A DNA stretch of 64,000 nucleotides. Origin: Chitinophagaceae bacterium. GTDB lineage: Bacteria > Bacteroidota > Bacteroidia > Chitinophagales > Chitinophagaceae. Positions 43,655-52,859 of the stretch are shown here, in pieces (within the stretch, counting starts at the first letter, position 1; the number at the start of each line of letters is the position of its first letter). The translations under genes and the position numbers were made by a program. The stretch is taken from contig CANGOX010000004.1 in the NCBI GenBank assembly GCA_947455605.1, positions 1 through 64,000 on the forward strand, written 5' to 3'. The notes beneath the pieces are model-generated. The model was not told where the DNA came from, made no database searches, and worked only from the letters and a program-made list of their open reading frames with translations.

Positions 43655-46600
43655 ATGAAAAAGGTCTATAATACCCCAAGATGTTTTGTAAACATATATT
43701 GGCCTGTCTTATTGATGTGCACGTTGCCGGCTCTTCCGTTTCACTCATTTGCGCAGATCAATGGTGGGATTATTGGAAAGAGTCAATGTGTTACTTCGGG
43801 AGGAACACCTTCGGCTTTTACATCAATACGGGATGCAACCAGTGGTACTATTTCCTGGCAAAGTGCAACCAATAGCAGTTTCACTTCTGGTGTAGTAACC
43901 ATTGGCGGGGCTAGTTCCCAAACATATACTGAAGGAGCTGTTGCAGCAGATAAGTTTTACAGACGTGTGCTAACGAGTGGTGCTACAACTGTATATAGTA
44001 ATGTTATCAAAGTTTCAGTAGTGGGAACTAAAACAGACCCAAGTTTTACACCTACGATATTGGCACTGCCTGAAATCTGTCAGCAAACAACTACTTTTTC
44101 GGTAGGCTATACCACCACAAATGTGCCAGATAAATATTCAATCTTCTGGGATGCAACTGCAAATGCGGAAGGTTTTGTTGATGCAGTAGACGCTACGCTT
44201 GGCGTAACACCAGGTACGCTTAATGTGGCAGTTCCATCAGGTGCATCAGCCAATACCTATAATGGAACACTGGTTGCCTTCATATCCGGCTCAGGATGTA
44301 CTACCTCTAATATTTCGGCAGTTAAAGTAAACTCTTTACCAAACATTTCTATAACAGCACCTACAGCCATCTGTTCGCCCGGCACTATTGATATTACAGC
44401 GCTGGCAGTTACATCTGGCAGCAGCCCAACTTCGGGTATGAATTATACGCAATGGAATAATGCATCGGCTACTTCCTCATTAACAAATGCATCGTCTATA
44501 ACGGTTACGGGAGTATATTATATCAAAGGAACGATCTCCACAACGGGATGTGCTGTAACCAAACCCGTAACCGCAACCATTAATCCTTTACCAACGGTTG
44601 TGGTATCTGCGCAGGTTGCATGTACCCCGGGTACTATCGATCTTACAAGTCCGTCTATTACATCATCCGGGAGTACGGCTAATTTATCTTACACGCAATG
44701 GAACAATGCAACGGCTACTTCCTCATTAACCAATGCTGCTGCCATTACGGCTACCGGTGTATATTATATCAAGGGAACGATCGCTGCCACAAGTTGTTCA
44801 GTTACCAAACCCGTTACGGCTACCATTAATACATCGCCAACGGTTACTATATCGCCACCTTCGGCCATCTGTTTGCCGGGTACTATCGATCTTACAAGTC
44901 CGTCAATTACATCAGCCGGCAGTACGGCAAACTTATCATACACACAATGGAACAATGCATCAGCTACTTCTTCATTGGTAAATGCCAATGCCATTACCGT
45001 TACCGGTGTGTATTATATTAAGGGAACCATTGCTGCAACAGGTTGTGCGGTTACCAAATCTGTAACAGCAACCATCAATTCATTACCAACAGTTGTGATA
45101 ACAACACCTTCAGTTATTTGTGCACCAGGCAGCATCGATCTCACAAACCCTTTGATCACTTCTACAGGAAGTACGGCCAATCTTTCCTACACACAATGGA
45201 ATAATGCATCAGCTACTTCTTCCTTAAGCAATGCGAATGCTGTAACAGCTACCGGTGTGTATTATATCAAAGGAACCATACCTGCCACAGGTTGCGGGGT
45301 AGTAAAACAGGTTACCGTTACCGTGAACCCGATACCAACGGTTGTGATAAGCTCACCTGCGTCCATCTGTTCACCAGGCAGCATTGATCTCACAAATCCA
45401 TCAATCACTTCAGCAGGGAGCACGGCCAATCTCTCCTACACACAATGGAATAATACATCGGCTACTTCTTCCTTAAGCAATGCGAATGCTGTAACAGCCA
45501 CCGGTGTATATTTTATCAAAGGAACCATACCTGCCACAGGTTGCGGGGTAGTGAAACCGGTTACGGTTACCGTTAACACATCACCCAACATGATCATTAC
45601 CAACCCAACGGTTGTGTGTGCACCGTTAACGATCAATCTAACAGCAGCATCAGTTACAAACGGCAGTACGCCAGGGTTAGCCTATACATACTGGTCCAAC
45701 GCAGCTAATACCAATCCTGTTTCAACGCCATCCTCGGTAAATACTTCGGGTGTATATTATATTAAAGGAACCATCCCGGCAACCGGTTGTGCCGTTTCGC
45801 AACCGGTAACCGTTACTGTTAACCCGCAACCTAATGGCATACTTCAGAACCCTTCTGTAAATTATATATGTAATGGTTCTTCATTGCTGTTGAATGCTGC
45901 AAATGCCTTTGCCTATCAATGGTACCGGGATGGACAACCCATAAGTGGTGCTGTTGCAGACAACTATTCGGCAACGGTTGGCGGTGATTATACCGTAAGA
46001 TTTGTTTCGCAAGAGGGATGTATAAAAGATGCAGTCAATACCATTACCCTGAACCTGCTTTCCAAACCTGTTTTACAATACAAATTAAGCAGCAGCTGTG
46101 CGGGGTCTCCCATCAGTTTTACCAATGGATCGGTCATCACATCTTCGGGCAATATCAACTGGCAATGGGATTTTGGAGAGGGCGGTGTTTCAACTATCGC
46201 ATCGCCCGTATATACTTATGCCAATGGAGGTAATTATAGCATAACGCTTACAGCCAACAATACTTCCTGCAGTACCCTTACCGAAAAAACAATCGTACCA
46301 TTCACGATTGAGTCGCCAAGGATACCCACAAGGTATGCTGATGTAATTGCGGTAGGTGGTGTGCCCATTCAACTCACTTCGAGAAATGCCGGTAATGTAT
46401 ATCTATGGCAGCCTTCAACCGGATTGAATAATGCCGCCATGCAATTTCCTACAGCAACCCTGGATAAAGATCTGGAATATACCATCACTATCAACTCCAA
46501 TGCAGGCTGTATGGTTACCGATACTGTATTGGTGAAAGTGGCTCTAGATGGGTTTATTTATGTGGGTCAGGGTTTTACACCCAATGGTGATGGGATGAAC

Positions 46601-46831
46601 GACAGGTGCTATCCGATAACGGCAGGCATTCGTTCGCTCACCTATTTTAAAATATTCAACCGTTGGGGCAACCTGGTATTTCAAACCAATGATGCAACAC
46701 CTCAAAACGGTTGGGATGGAAAGTATAACGGCAAGATACAACCTGCAGGAACCTACCAGTGGGTGGCAGAAGCCATTGATGGTAGCGGTAATATTATTAA
46801 ACGAACAGGCGCTGTTTTATTAATCAACTGA
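43655..46831 (+). CDS. T9SS-exported Ig-repeat protein with CHU_C sorting domain
   Basis: The start is ATG 43655 (MKKVYNTPRCF, then IYWPVLLMCTLPALPFHSFAQ, a signal peptide); the track start lies 27 codons too early. After an N-terminal region come six repeats of about 83 residues (each with APGTIDLT-type, LSYTQWNNASATSSL and TGVYYIKGTI segments). An Ig-like unit (ILQNPSVNYICNGSSLLLNAAN...), a PKD domain (NWQWDFGEGGVSTIASPVYTYANGGNYSITLT) and a C-terminal CHU_C / gliding-motility-associated domain (TPNGDGMNDRCYPITAG...FKIFNRWGNLVF) follow. That domain is the type B sorting signal for T9SS. The next gene, overlapping by one base, is a PorP/SprF protein, the usual partner for CHU_C cargo. Confidence 0.88.
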   Translation: MKKVYNTPRCFVNIYWPVLLMCTLPALPFHSFAQINGGIIGKSQCVTSGGTPSAFTSIRDATSGTISWQSATNSSFTSGVVTIGGASSQTYTEGAVAADKFYRRVLTSGATTVYSNVIKVSVVGTKTDPSFTPTILALPEICQQTTTFSVGYTTTNVPDKYSIFWDATANAEGFVDAVDATLGVTPGTLNVAVPSGASANTYNGTLVAFISGSGCTTSNISAVKVNSLPNISITAPTAICSPGTIDITALAVTSGSSPTSGMNYTQWNNASATSSLTNASSITVTGVYYIKGTISTTGCAVTKPVTATINPLPTVVVSAQVACTPGTIDLTSPSITSSGSTANLSYTQWNNATATSSLTNAAAITATGVYYIKGTIAATSCSVTKPVTATINTSPTVTISPPSAICLPGTIDLTSPSITSAGSTANLSYTQWNNASATSSLVNANAITVTGVYYIKGTIAATGCAVTKSVTATINSLPTVVITTPSVICAPGSIDLTNPLITSTGSTANLSYTQWNNASATSSLSNANAVTATGVYYIKGTIPATGCGVVKQVTVTVNPIPTVVISSPASICSPGSIDLTNPSITSAGSTANLSYTQWNNTSATSSLSNANAVTATGVYFIKGTIPATGCGVVKPVTVTVNTSPNMIITNPTVVCAPLTINLTAASVTNGSTPGLAYTYWSNAANTNPVSTPSSVNTSGVYYIKGTIPATGCAVSQPVTVTVNPQPNGILQNPSVNYICNGSSLLLNAANAFAYQWYRDGQPISGAVADNYSATVGGDYTVRFVSQEGCIKDAVNTITLNLLSKPVLQYKLSSSCAGSPISFTNGSVITSSGNINWQWDFGEGGVSTIASPVYTYANGGNYSITLTANNTSCSTLTEKTIVPFTIESPRIPTRYADVIAVGGVPIQLTSRNAGNVYLWQPSTGLNNAAMQFPTATLDKDLEYTITINSNAGCMVTDTVLVKVALDGFIYVGQGFTPNGDGMNDRCYPITAGIRSLTYFKIFNRWGNLVFQTNDATPQNGWDGKYNGKIQPAGTYQWVAEAIDGSGNIIKRTGAVLLIN
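44340..45832 (+). repeat. Six tandem repeats of about 249 bp in the CHU_C protein
   Basis: Units begin near 44340, 44591, 44837, 45086, 45335 and 45584. The shared coding segments include TCTTACACGCAATGGAACAA and TATTATATCAAAGG. Middle units are most alike; the last diverges (TYWSNAANTNPVSTPSSV). Tandem amplification within the gene is clear. Confidence 0.85.
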
Positions 46832-47853
46832 TGTACCGAATGAAGAAAGGGTTCTGTCATATTATTATTGGTGTGGTTCTCGTTTGCACAGGCTTTCCAA
46901 AAGCTCATGCACAGGACCCGCATTTTTCTCAATACTTCAGTTCTCCCTTAACTTTCAATCCTGCGTTTGCCGGGTATTTCGACGGAACAAATCGCTTTGC
47001 AGTAAACATCCGCAATCAATCCGTTAACGGCGGTGATCCTTATATTACCGGAACCTTTTCTTTTGATACAAAGATCCTGAAGAACTCGATCGGCAGCAAT
47101 GACCGCTGGGGCTTAGGAATTCATGCTTTGTACGACCAGTCATCTGGCGGTATTTATAAGAACACATATCTCAGTTTATCAACTTCATTTAATAAAGGTC
47201 TGGATGCAGAAGGTGATCAGAGTATTGGTATCGGTTTGCAGGCAAGTTTTGCAACTAACCGCGTCGACTTCAATAATCTTTCTTTCAACAGCCAGTTCAA
47301 TGGCAGCGGTTTTGATCTGAGCATACCCAGTGGTGAATCAGTAAACAACCGTTCTGTTTCTTATGTGGATCTAAATGCCGGACTATTGTATAATTATAAA
47401 GATGACCTTGGTAACCAGTTTTCTTTTGGTGCGGGGTTGTTTCATATACTGAGTCCCAAACTCAGTTTTTTCAGTAATGCCAATCCTGTATTATCGCCCA
47501 GGTATACCTTACATGCCGGTGCTGCTTTCCCGATAGGTGAGCAGGATAATTTTTTTATCAGTGCACATTTTATGGAACAGAATGGTGCAACAGAATCTGT
47601 GATCGGTGGAGCCTATGGATTGGGTATCGGAGCAACCGATCTGACTCTTTATTTGGGATCCTGGTTCCGGATCAACGATGCGATCTATCCCTATATAGGA
47701 TTACAAACTCCGGCCTACCAGTTAGGACTCAGTTACGATATCATCAAACCCGATCTCAGCCGGGTAAACCGTTTTAGTGGAAGCAGTGAGCTCTCCTTTA
47801 TTTATTTCTTTAATAAAGACAGGAAGAAGAAGGGGATACCGTGCTTTTTTTAG
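46831..47853 (+). CDS. PorP/SprF-family T9SS outer-membrane protein
   Basis: The 340-residue protein starts with a signal peptide (HIIIGVVLVCTGFPKAHAQ). The PorP/SprF signature is DPHFSQYFSSPLTFNPAFAGYFDGTNRFAVNIRNQ, and beta-barrel strands follow to the C-terminal aromatic (FFNKDRKKKGIPCFF). PorP/SprF proteins are outer-membrane beta barrels that pair with CHU_C (type B) cargo to anchor it at the cell surface. The ATG overlaps the stop of the cargo gene by one base (TGATG), so the two are translationally coupled. The pairing supports a dedicated cargo-anchor couple. Confidence 0.9.
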   Translation: MYRMKKGFCHIIIGVVLVCTGFPKAHAQDPHFSQYFSSPLTFNPAFAGYFDGTNRFAVNIRNQSVNGGDPYITGTFSFDTKILKNSIGSNDRWGLGIHALYDQSSGGIYKNTYLSLSTSFNKGLDAEGDQSIGIGLQASFATNRVDFNNLSFNSQFNGSGFDLSIPSGESVNNRSVSYVDLNAGLLYNYKDDLGNQFSFGAGLFHILSPKLSFFSNANPVLSPRYTLHAGAAFPIGEQDNFFISAHFMEQNGATESVIGGAYGLGIGATDLTLYLGSWFRINDAIYPYIGLQTPAYQLGLSYDIIKPDLSRVNRFSGSSELSFIYFFNKDRKKKGIPCFF

Positions 47854-47857
47854 AGAA

Positions 47858-47894
47858 GTTAAAGTAGTGAAGACACCCTTCTAACTACTTTAAC
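47858..47894. repeat. 10-bp hairpin between convergent genes
   Basis: GTTAAAGTAG pairs with CTACTTTAAC (17-nt loop) in the gap between the PorP/SprF and CBM48-like genes. A CCCTTTTAACCACTTTAACC run follows. It could act as a weak bidirectional terminator. Confidence 0.35.
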
Positions 47895-47918
47895 CCTTTT
47901 AACCACTTTAACCAATTA

Positions 47919-48209
47919 CTACAAGGTAATCACACTATTGCTGCCACCATAAACATTGGCGTTCAGACCATCTGCTTCGGGCTCGTTCAGCCACTCGTTT
48001 GCGTTTACCAGGTATTTGAATTCGTGCTGTGAATTTTTAGGTAAGGATACATCACAGGTAAAACTGCCGTCTTTTTTCTTGCTCATCACAACTGAATTTT
48101 CCCAATCGCTGTTCAGTCCCAATATCTCAACAGTTTCTGCATTTTCACCGGCAAAGGAGAATTTTACTTTACAATAGTCTTTTGTCTTGAAATAGGTTTT
48201 CTGTATCAT
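47919..48209 (-). CDS. Small isoamylase-N / CBM48-like protein (96 aa)
   Basis: The start is ATG 48209 (MIQKTYFKTKDYCKVKFSFAGENAETVEILG). The 96 residues form one early-set (E-set) beta sandwich of the AMPK-beta / CBM48 glycogen-binding type, recognisable from KVKFSF...AETVEILGLNSDWEN, FTCDVSLPKNSQHEFKYLVNANEWLNEPEADG and the final NVYGGSNSVITL. Such domains bind alpha-glucans, but no catalytic domain is fused here. It may regulate glycogen metabolism or another enzyme; this is inferred from fold only. The track ORF adds 32 residues that look non-coding. Confidence 0.75.
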   Translation of the reverse strand: MIQKTYFKTKDYCKVKFSFAGENAETVEILGLNSDWENSVVMSKKKDGSFTCDVSLPKNSQHEFKYLVNANEWLNEPEADGLNANVYGGSNSVITL

Positions 48210-48570
48210 TTTTGATTTATTTCTATTCTTTAATACGTTTTTCAGCAAAAAGTAACCCTCAATAAAGCTTATGACTGTTAGGATTTTAAACATTTGATAA
48301 ATCATAATATAAAATCTGTTCCTCTCACCCTATCGGGATATCGTGCTCAGGTTCCTTAAAACGGCTGGAGATGGTGGTCTATTCAATTCTTAACACCAAG
48401 GATACACTTCAATTTCCTGTTCTTTATTATAGCTATGGCTTTCATTTTGATGCATAACTGTATTGACCATTGGTCACAAATAATAATGGGTTAACCAGCT
48501 TAGATTTATCTTGATGAGGAAATCTGTAGCTTTATATCGGCCCTGAAAACCATCAAATAAACAAACAAGT
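48210..48570. other. Intergenic region with nothing clear
   Basis: There are 361 bases between divergent genes. Near 48500 the DNA contains TAGATTTA and TAGCTTTA, each one base off the TAnnTTTG promoter element. No RNA gene, repeat or other signal is visible. Confidence 0.35.
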
Positions 48571-49092
48571 ATGAAAAAAATGAATCTCATTAAAGGCGCA
48601 TTCTTATCATTGAGTATGCTGCTGATCTCAACGGTAAGCTTTTCACAGGCTAGTCCGGCCGCAACCGCAACCGGTAAAATTGGTGAAGCAAACATTACCA
48701 TTACTTACAACGGCCCTTCTGTAAAAGGAAGACAGATCTGGGGCGGATTAGTTCCATTTGATAAAGTATGGAGAGCCGGTGCCAACCAGGCTACTATCTT
48801 TATGACGGATAAGGATATTAAAGTAGGCGGTAAAGCTTTACCTGCTGGTAAGTATAGTCTTTATGCATTAGTGGGTGAAAAAGAGTGGACCATCATCTTC
48901 AATTCACAAACCGGGCAATGGGGTATTAACAGAGACGGCACCACAACAGAAGATCCTGCAAAAGACGTGATCAGAGTAGCTGTTAAACCAAAAAAATCTG
49001 ATGCCATGAATGAAAGATTGGTATACACCATCAATAACGGGGGATTTGTATTAAGCTGGGAAAATTTAGATGTTCCGGTTTCAATAAAATAA
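48571..49092 (+). CDS. Exported DUF2911 protein
   Basis: The signal peptide (LIKGAFLSLSMLLISTVSFSQ) is followed by a DUF2911 domain with ATGKIGEANITITYNGPSVKGRQIWGGLVPFDKVWRAGANQATIFMTDKDIKVGGKALPAGKYSLYAL and IIFNSQTGQWGINRDG. DUF2911 proteins are small exported beta-rich proteins of unknown function that are common in Bacteroidota. At 173 residues it has normal length. It is followed by a strong terminator shared with the convergent Cys-rich gene. Confidence 0.88.
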   Translation: MKKMNLIKGAFLSLSMLLISTVSFSQASPAATATGKIGEANITITYNGPSVKGRQIWGGLVPFDKVWRAGANQATIFMTDKDIKVGGKALPAGKYSLYALVGEKEWTIIFNSQTGQWGINRDGTTTEDPAKDVIRVAVKPKKSDAMNERLVYTINNGGFVLSWENLDVPVSIK

Positions 49093-49107
49093 TAGGTTAA
49101 GAAAAAA

Positions 49108-49139
49108 AGAAAGCCCTGATAGTTTTATCAGGGCTTTCT
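49108..49139. terminator. Bidirectional terminator between the DUF2911 and Cys-rich genes
   Basis: AGAAAGCCCTGATA pairs perfectly with TATCAGGGCTTTCT (loop GTTT), with A and T tracts on the two sides. Confidence 0.9.
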
Positions 49140-49161
49140 TTTTTGCAAATCATTACAGTAT

Positions 49162-50325
49162 CTAATTGCAATGAAAACCGGCCGGCGGACAAGGTGCGGT
49201 TACTGTATATCCCCATATTGGATAATTGGCTTCTATAATATTAATACCCAGTATAGAACAATTCACAGAAACATTAAGTCCAATGCCATACGTGCAGGAT
49301 CCTGCTGAGGTAGATTTTCCAACCCCTACTACTGCCGTTCCGCCTGCTGTACAGTTTACGCAGGCATTATATCCCAACGCTCCGGCACAAGCAGTAATAC
49401 TACCCGTTGCCCAGCAAGAACCACCACAACAGGTTATATTATAACCGATATCAATACCGAGTGACAAGCTAAAGGTGAACAGGGTTACATTACCTCTGCA
49501 GGTCCGTGTCCAGTTAGACCAGGTTGGGCACCAGTAAGTGATGTTCACATTGTAATCGTAAGAAGCCTTCCATTCTTTATTAAAATCTCCCGAAGCCAAA
49601 GGTTTGCTGCACAGGTCAGATAAACCGGCTTTAATTGTATCAGAGATAACACTACCGAGAGCTGTGGGAATAGCCAGCAGCCATTCAGTAGTTCGGGATG
49701 CGGTAACGCTAGCGGCATACCCCAAAATTTTTGAGTCGGTTACCGGAGATACTTTTTTATAAGTTCCATTAACTCTCAGATCTAAGCCGGTTTTCTTAAA
49801 GAGTGATACCCAACTGTTCAGTGATTGGTTACTAACCGTTAACCCCGCTTTACTGAATTGGTTGATCGCTTCTTTTGTTATCTGATCCCATTGTTCTGTT
49901 AGTTTCAGTCTCTCAAAGGTCTTTGCTATGGATAGCCGGCTTTCATATTCTTTTTCCAGTTCTATATATTGACTTACAATCTGAGCGGAATAACTGATAC
50001 CTAAAATCCGTTCACTGGTTAACCGTCTGTCTACAAGGTATTTTGCGTCAACCTTTTTGCCAATCAATTGTGCAACAACCCCTATAGTAGAATCGTTGAT
50101 CGGAAGAGCCCTGATGGAAAACTGTGTTGCCTTCTGAATTGCCTTAGGCCTCGAAAGCATTTGTGTGCGGAGGTTTGCCTTAACATCTTTGACAGGTTGC
50201 TTGTCAACGAAACTGAAATTCAATTTGGTTCCGATCTTAGATAAATCGGGGTTCTGGGCATTTGCTGTTAAGCATACCAGCATCAGTAAGAAACTGATAC
50301 CGGTTAGTTTGATTCGGTTTTTCAT
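49162..50325 (-). CDS. Exported Cys-rich protein of unknown function (387 aa)
   Basis: The signal peptide is MKNRIKLTGISFLLMLVCLTANAQ. The first 240 residues are helical and Lys/Ser-rich with no recognised motif. From about 275 the protein becomes Cys/Gly-rich: NITYWCPTWSNWTRTCRGNV, YNITCCGGSCWATGSITACAG, YNACVNCTAGGTA and APCPPAGFHC. About a dozen Cys suggest disulfide-bonded export to the periplasm or surface. No T9SS sorting domain is seen. I cannot assign a family. It shares a terminator with the DUF2911 gene. Confidence 0.7.
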   Translation of the reverse strand: MKNRIKLTGISFLLMLVCLTANAQNPDLSKIGTKLNFSFVDKQPVKDVKANLRTQMLSRPKAIQKATQFSIRALPINDSTIGVVAQLIGKKVDAKYLVDRRLTSERILGISYSAQIVSQYIELEKEYESRLSIAKTFERLKLTEQWDQITKEAINQFSKAGLTVSNQSLNSWVSLFKKTGLDLRVNGTYKKVSPVTDSKILGYAASVTASRTTEWLLAIPTALGSVISDTIKAGLSDLCSKPLASGDFNKEWKASYDYNVNITYWCPTWSNWTRTCRGNVTLFTFSLSLGIDIGYNITCCGGSCWATGSITACAGALGYNACVNCTAGGTAVVGVGKSTSAGSCTYGIGLNVSVNCSILGINIIEANYPIWGYTVTAPCPPAGFHCN

Positions 50326-50486
50326 AATGTCTTAATTTTTTAATGATAGATCATTTCCTGAACAAACGTAAAAATGCAGTACATCAATTGGTAGGGGATT
50401 TTCCCCGTATTTTTATTGCCAAAAACCCCGTTGGTATTGGTTTTGCGGCGATCATGCCTATGCTGTGGATTTCAGATAGGTGCATA

Positions 50487-50516
50487 AAAAAACCGATGGT
50501 TCAACATCGGTTTTTT
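50487..50516 (-). terminator. Terminator of the GH3 gene
   Basis: AAAAAACCGATG pairs with CATCGGTTTTTT (loop GTTCAA) just past the stop of the minus-strand GH3 gene. On the minus strand it ends in a T-run. Confidence 0.85.
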
Positions 50517-50537
50517 GTTATAGAAGGGTTTGATTCT

Positions 50538-52583
50538 TTATTGATAGGTTATACCCTCATCAAACTTAAACAGTGCGTAATCTTTCCCTTTCATAAAACC
50601 GGGTACATCCGATAACTGTTTTTCAACCACCGCTTCAGACACCGGTGTGGTAAATGGCATTTTACCTGTGGGTTTGAATTTGCCCAATACAATATCCAAT
50701 AGCGCTTCATTCGTTGTTCCGAAAGTTGCAATCACGCCTTTGATATTCTTTTTGGTCTGATCATTATAGATCTCATCAATTACCCAGGGGTTTGTATAAT
50801 TGATCGCCAGGATGGTAGGTTTTTTTGCAGAGAGGGTATTGATATAATTTACATCAACAGCATTCTTAGACATAGAAAGATACAGCGGTGAACCATCCGA
50901 CTGGAATAAGGCTTTTGCCCCCGGTGTAAGCCACACCAGAATATAATCTGCTTCTTCCGGTGTTTTTACAAATTCAACATTGTAGGTATTGTTTTTGGGT
51001 TGATACACAACACTCGGGCTGGCTGCACCTCTTCTTTGAAAATATGATTCGAAATAAATTTTTGTTTTAGGTTTTAAAGGAAGTGTTTTTGTCTCGTTAC
51101 GCAGTAACACAACAGACTTACGCATGGCCAGATCTCCCCTGGCCTGGAATTTTGCATTTCCAACAATTTTTTCTGCTGCAGCTTCATCTACATAAGGGTT
51201 TTCAAAAAGCCCCAAAGTGAACTTTTCCATCAACAAACGATAAACGGAATTATCGATCAGTTTCATATCTACCGATCCGGATTTTACCGTTTCTAATAAT
51301 TTTGCGGGATCGCCTGTGCCGGAGAAAATATTTACACCTGCTTCCAATGCTTTTTGATATCGTTGTGTAATGCTAAGGTCTTCCACTCCCCATGGCATCA
51401 TTTCAATAGGGCCGGTATCTGAATTAATAATTCCTTTAAATCCTAAACTATCTCTTAACAGATCTTTGATCACCGCTTTATTATATGCATAAGCGATCTT
51501 CTCATACTTTGTATCCTGCGGAATAGAATAATAAGGCATGATAGCAGAAGTGCCGGCTTTGATGGCTGCTTTAAAGGGGATCAGGTTGTTCTGAAACATC
51601 TTGCCTGGAAAATGTTCATATTTACCCCAGTCGAAATGCGGATCCTGTCCGCCAACACCTGCGCCGCCGCCAGGAAAATGTTTGGTGGTCATGGCTACAG
51701 AAGAGGGAGATAATTTTGTACCCTGAAAACCCAGAACAATTTCTGTGATCATCTTGGCCACCCATTCTGCGTTCTCACCAAAAGTTCCTTCAATTCTTTG
51801 CCAGCGGGGTTCGGTTGAGAGATCGGCCATATACATATATCCTTTGCGTAATCCAACAGCCGCCCATTCCTGGCGGGCAATATCTGCGAACTCGCGAACC
51901 AGTTTCAGATCGCGCATGGCAGATAAACCCAGTTCTCCGGGCCAGGTAGAAAATACCGTAGCGCCCACACTTAAACCGATGGATGCATCTTTGGTAATAT
52001 GGTTTCTGGGATTGGAAGCGATGATAGCGGGGATACCCAACCCATCACTTTCAGAAAGCGCCTGGATCTTATTGGCCCATTCTGCTGTAATCTTTGCACT
52101 CACATTGGCGCGGAATATAAAGTGACGGAGATGAAACTGCTTAATACCCTTGGTAGCACCAACCGAACTCATCATAGGAACGGGTAGCGGTTTGCGATTG
52201 AACATATTGGTATTGGAAACCTGGTCCTCTTCATTCGGATCGCTGGATGGGGCAATTGAATTATCCGTTTGTGCATTCAGCTGCGCAGAACGCTCACTCT
52301 TTAAACGGGCAGTACTGATGAGCATAAAGCCCACTTTTTCTTCAAGACTCATTTTAGAAAGCAGGTCTTTCGTTCTTTCTTCATTGGATAATCGCCAGTC
52401 TTCATACTTATCCAGTTGGCCGTTACGGTTAAGGTCTTTGAATTGAAGGCCATTGACCGTTAATAGTTTAACTGATCGATAACCCAATACCGGTTGTGTG
52501 GTTTTTGTTTTTTGTGCTGGCTGGGTATTGCCGGCAATAACAAGTAATGATGCAAATGCAAAAGCGATTGGTTTTAGCCGCAT
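50538..52583 (-). CDS. Exported glycoside hydrolase family 3 enzyme
   Basis: The 681-residue protein has a signal peptide (PIAFAFASLLVIAGNTQPA), then a Ca-binding-like loop DLNRNGQLDKYEDW (dockerin/EF-hand-like, typical of one GH3 subfamily). The GH3 N-terminal barrel shows IIASNPRN, FSTWPGELGLSAMRD, MTTKHFPGGGAG and the nucleophile Asp in GIINSDTGP (about 385). The C-terminal GH3 domain is split by a loop (ILAINYTNPWVIDE...). GH3 enzymes are mainly exo-beta-glucosidases or N-acetylglucosaminidases; the substrate cannot be told here. It lies alone, with its own terminator and a palindrome downstream of Acs on the other side. Confidence 0.88.
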   Translation of the reverse strand: MRLKPIAFAFASLLVIAGNTQPAQKTKTTQPVLGYRSVKLLTVNGLQFKDLNRNGQLDKYEDWRLSNEERTKDLLSKMSLEEKVGFMLISTARLKSERSAQLNAQTDNSIAPSSDPNEEDQVSNTNMFNRKPLPVPMMSSVGATKGIKQFHLRHFIFRANVSAKITAEWANKIQALSESDGLGIPAIIASNPRNHITKDASIGLSVGATVFSTWPGELGLSAMRDLKLVREFADIARQEWAAVGLRKGYMYMADLSTEPRWQRIEGTFGENAEWVAKMITEIVLGFQGTKLSPSSVAMTTKHFPGGGAGVGGQDPHFDWGKYEHFPGKMFQNNLIPFKAAIKAGTSAIMPYYSIPQDTKYEKIAYAYNKAVIKDLLRDSLGFKGIINSDTGPIEMMPWGVEDLSITQRYQKALEAGVNIFSGTGDPAKLLETVKSGSVDMKLIDNSVYRLLMEKFTLGLFENPYVDEAAAEKIVGNAKFQARGDLAMRKSVVLLRNETKTLPLKPKTKIYFESYFQRRGAASPSVVYQPKNNTYNVEFVKTPEEADYILVWLTPGAKALFQSDGSPLYLSMSKNAVDVNYINTLSAKKPTILAINYTNPWVIDEIYNDQTKKNIKGVIATFGTTNEALLDIVLGKFKPTGKMPFTTPVSEAVVEKQLSDVPGFMKGKDYALFKFDEGITYQ

Positions 52584-52776
52584 AGATTTTCTTTATATGG
52601 TTTACAGATACATTCTTTCATAACAAACCACCGCAGCGGGTTGCTACAAACATTTTTTGGGATAAGCCGGATACTTAACTGTTTCTGCAAGGAAATGAAG
52701 TAATTAAATGTACCCTGTTTTGTTTTTTACAAAAAGAATACCTGCGAAAACGATTTCGGATGGGTCTCCTACATAA

Positions 52777-52837
52777 AACTGCGCCTTTGCGACTCTGCGT
52801 GCATATTGTTTTCACGCAGAGGCGCAAAGGCGCAGTT
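52777..52837. repeat. 25-bp inverted repeat with one mismatch (intergenic palindrome family)
   Basis: AACTGCGCCTTTGCGACTCTGCGTG (52777-52801) pairs with CACGCAGAGGCGCAAAGGCGCAGTT (52813-52837) at 24 of 25 positions, with an 11-base loop. CTTTGCG, CTCTGCG and CGCAAAG cores recur at 5086, 40468 and 60484. It lies in the gap between GH3 and Acs. Confidence 0.85.
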
Positions 52838-52859
52838 GGGTTCGTTTAATTCGGATTGA

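Noticed and set aside
50343-50615. 90-aa plus-strand ORF
   Set aside because: It runs through the GH3 terminator and into the end of the GH3 gene, and has no protein-family character.
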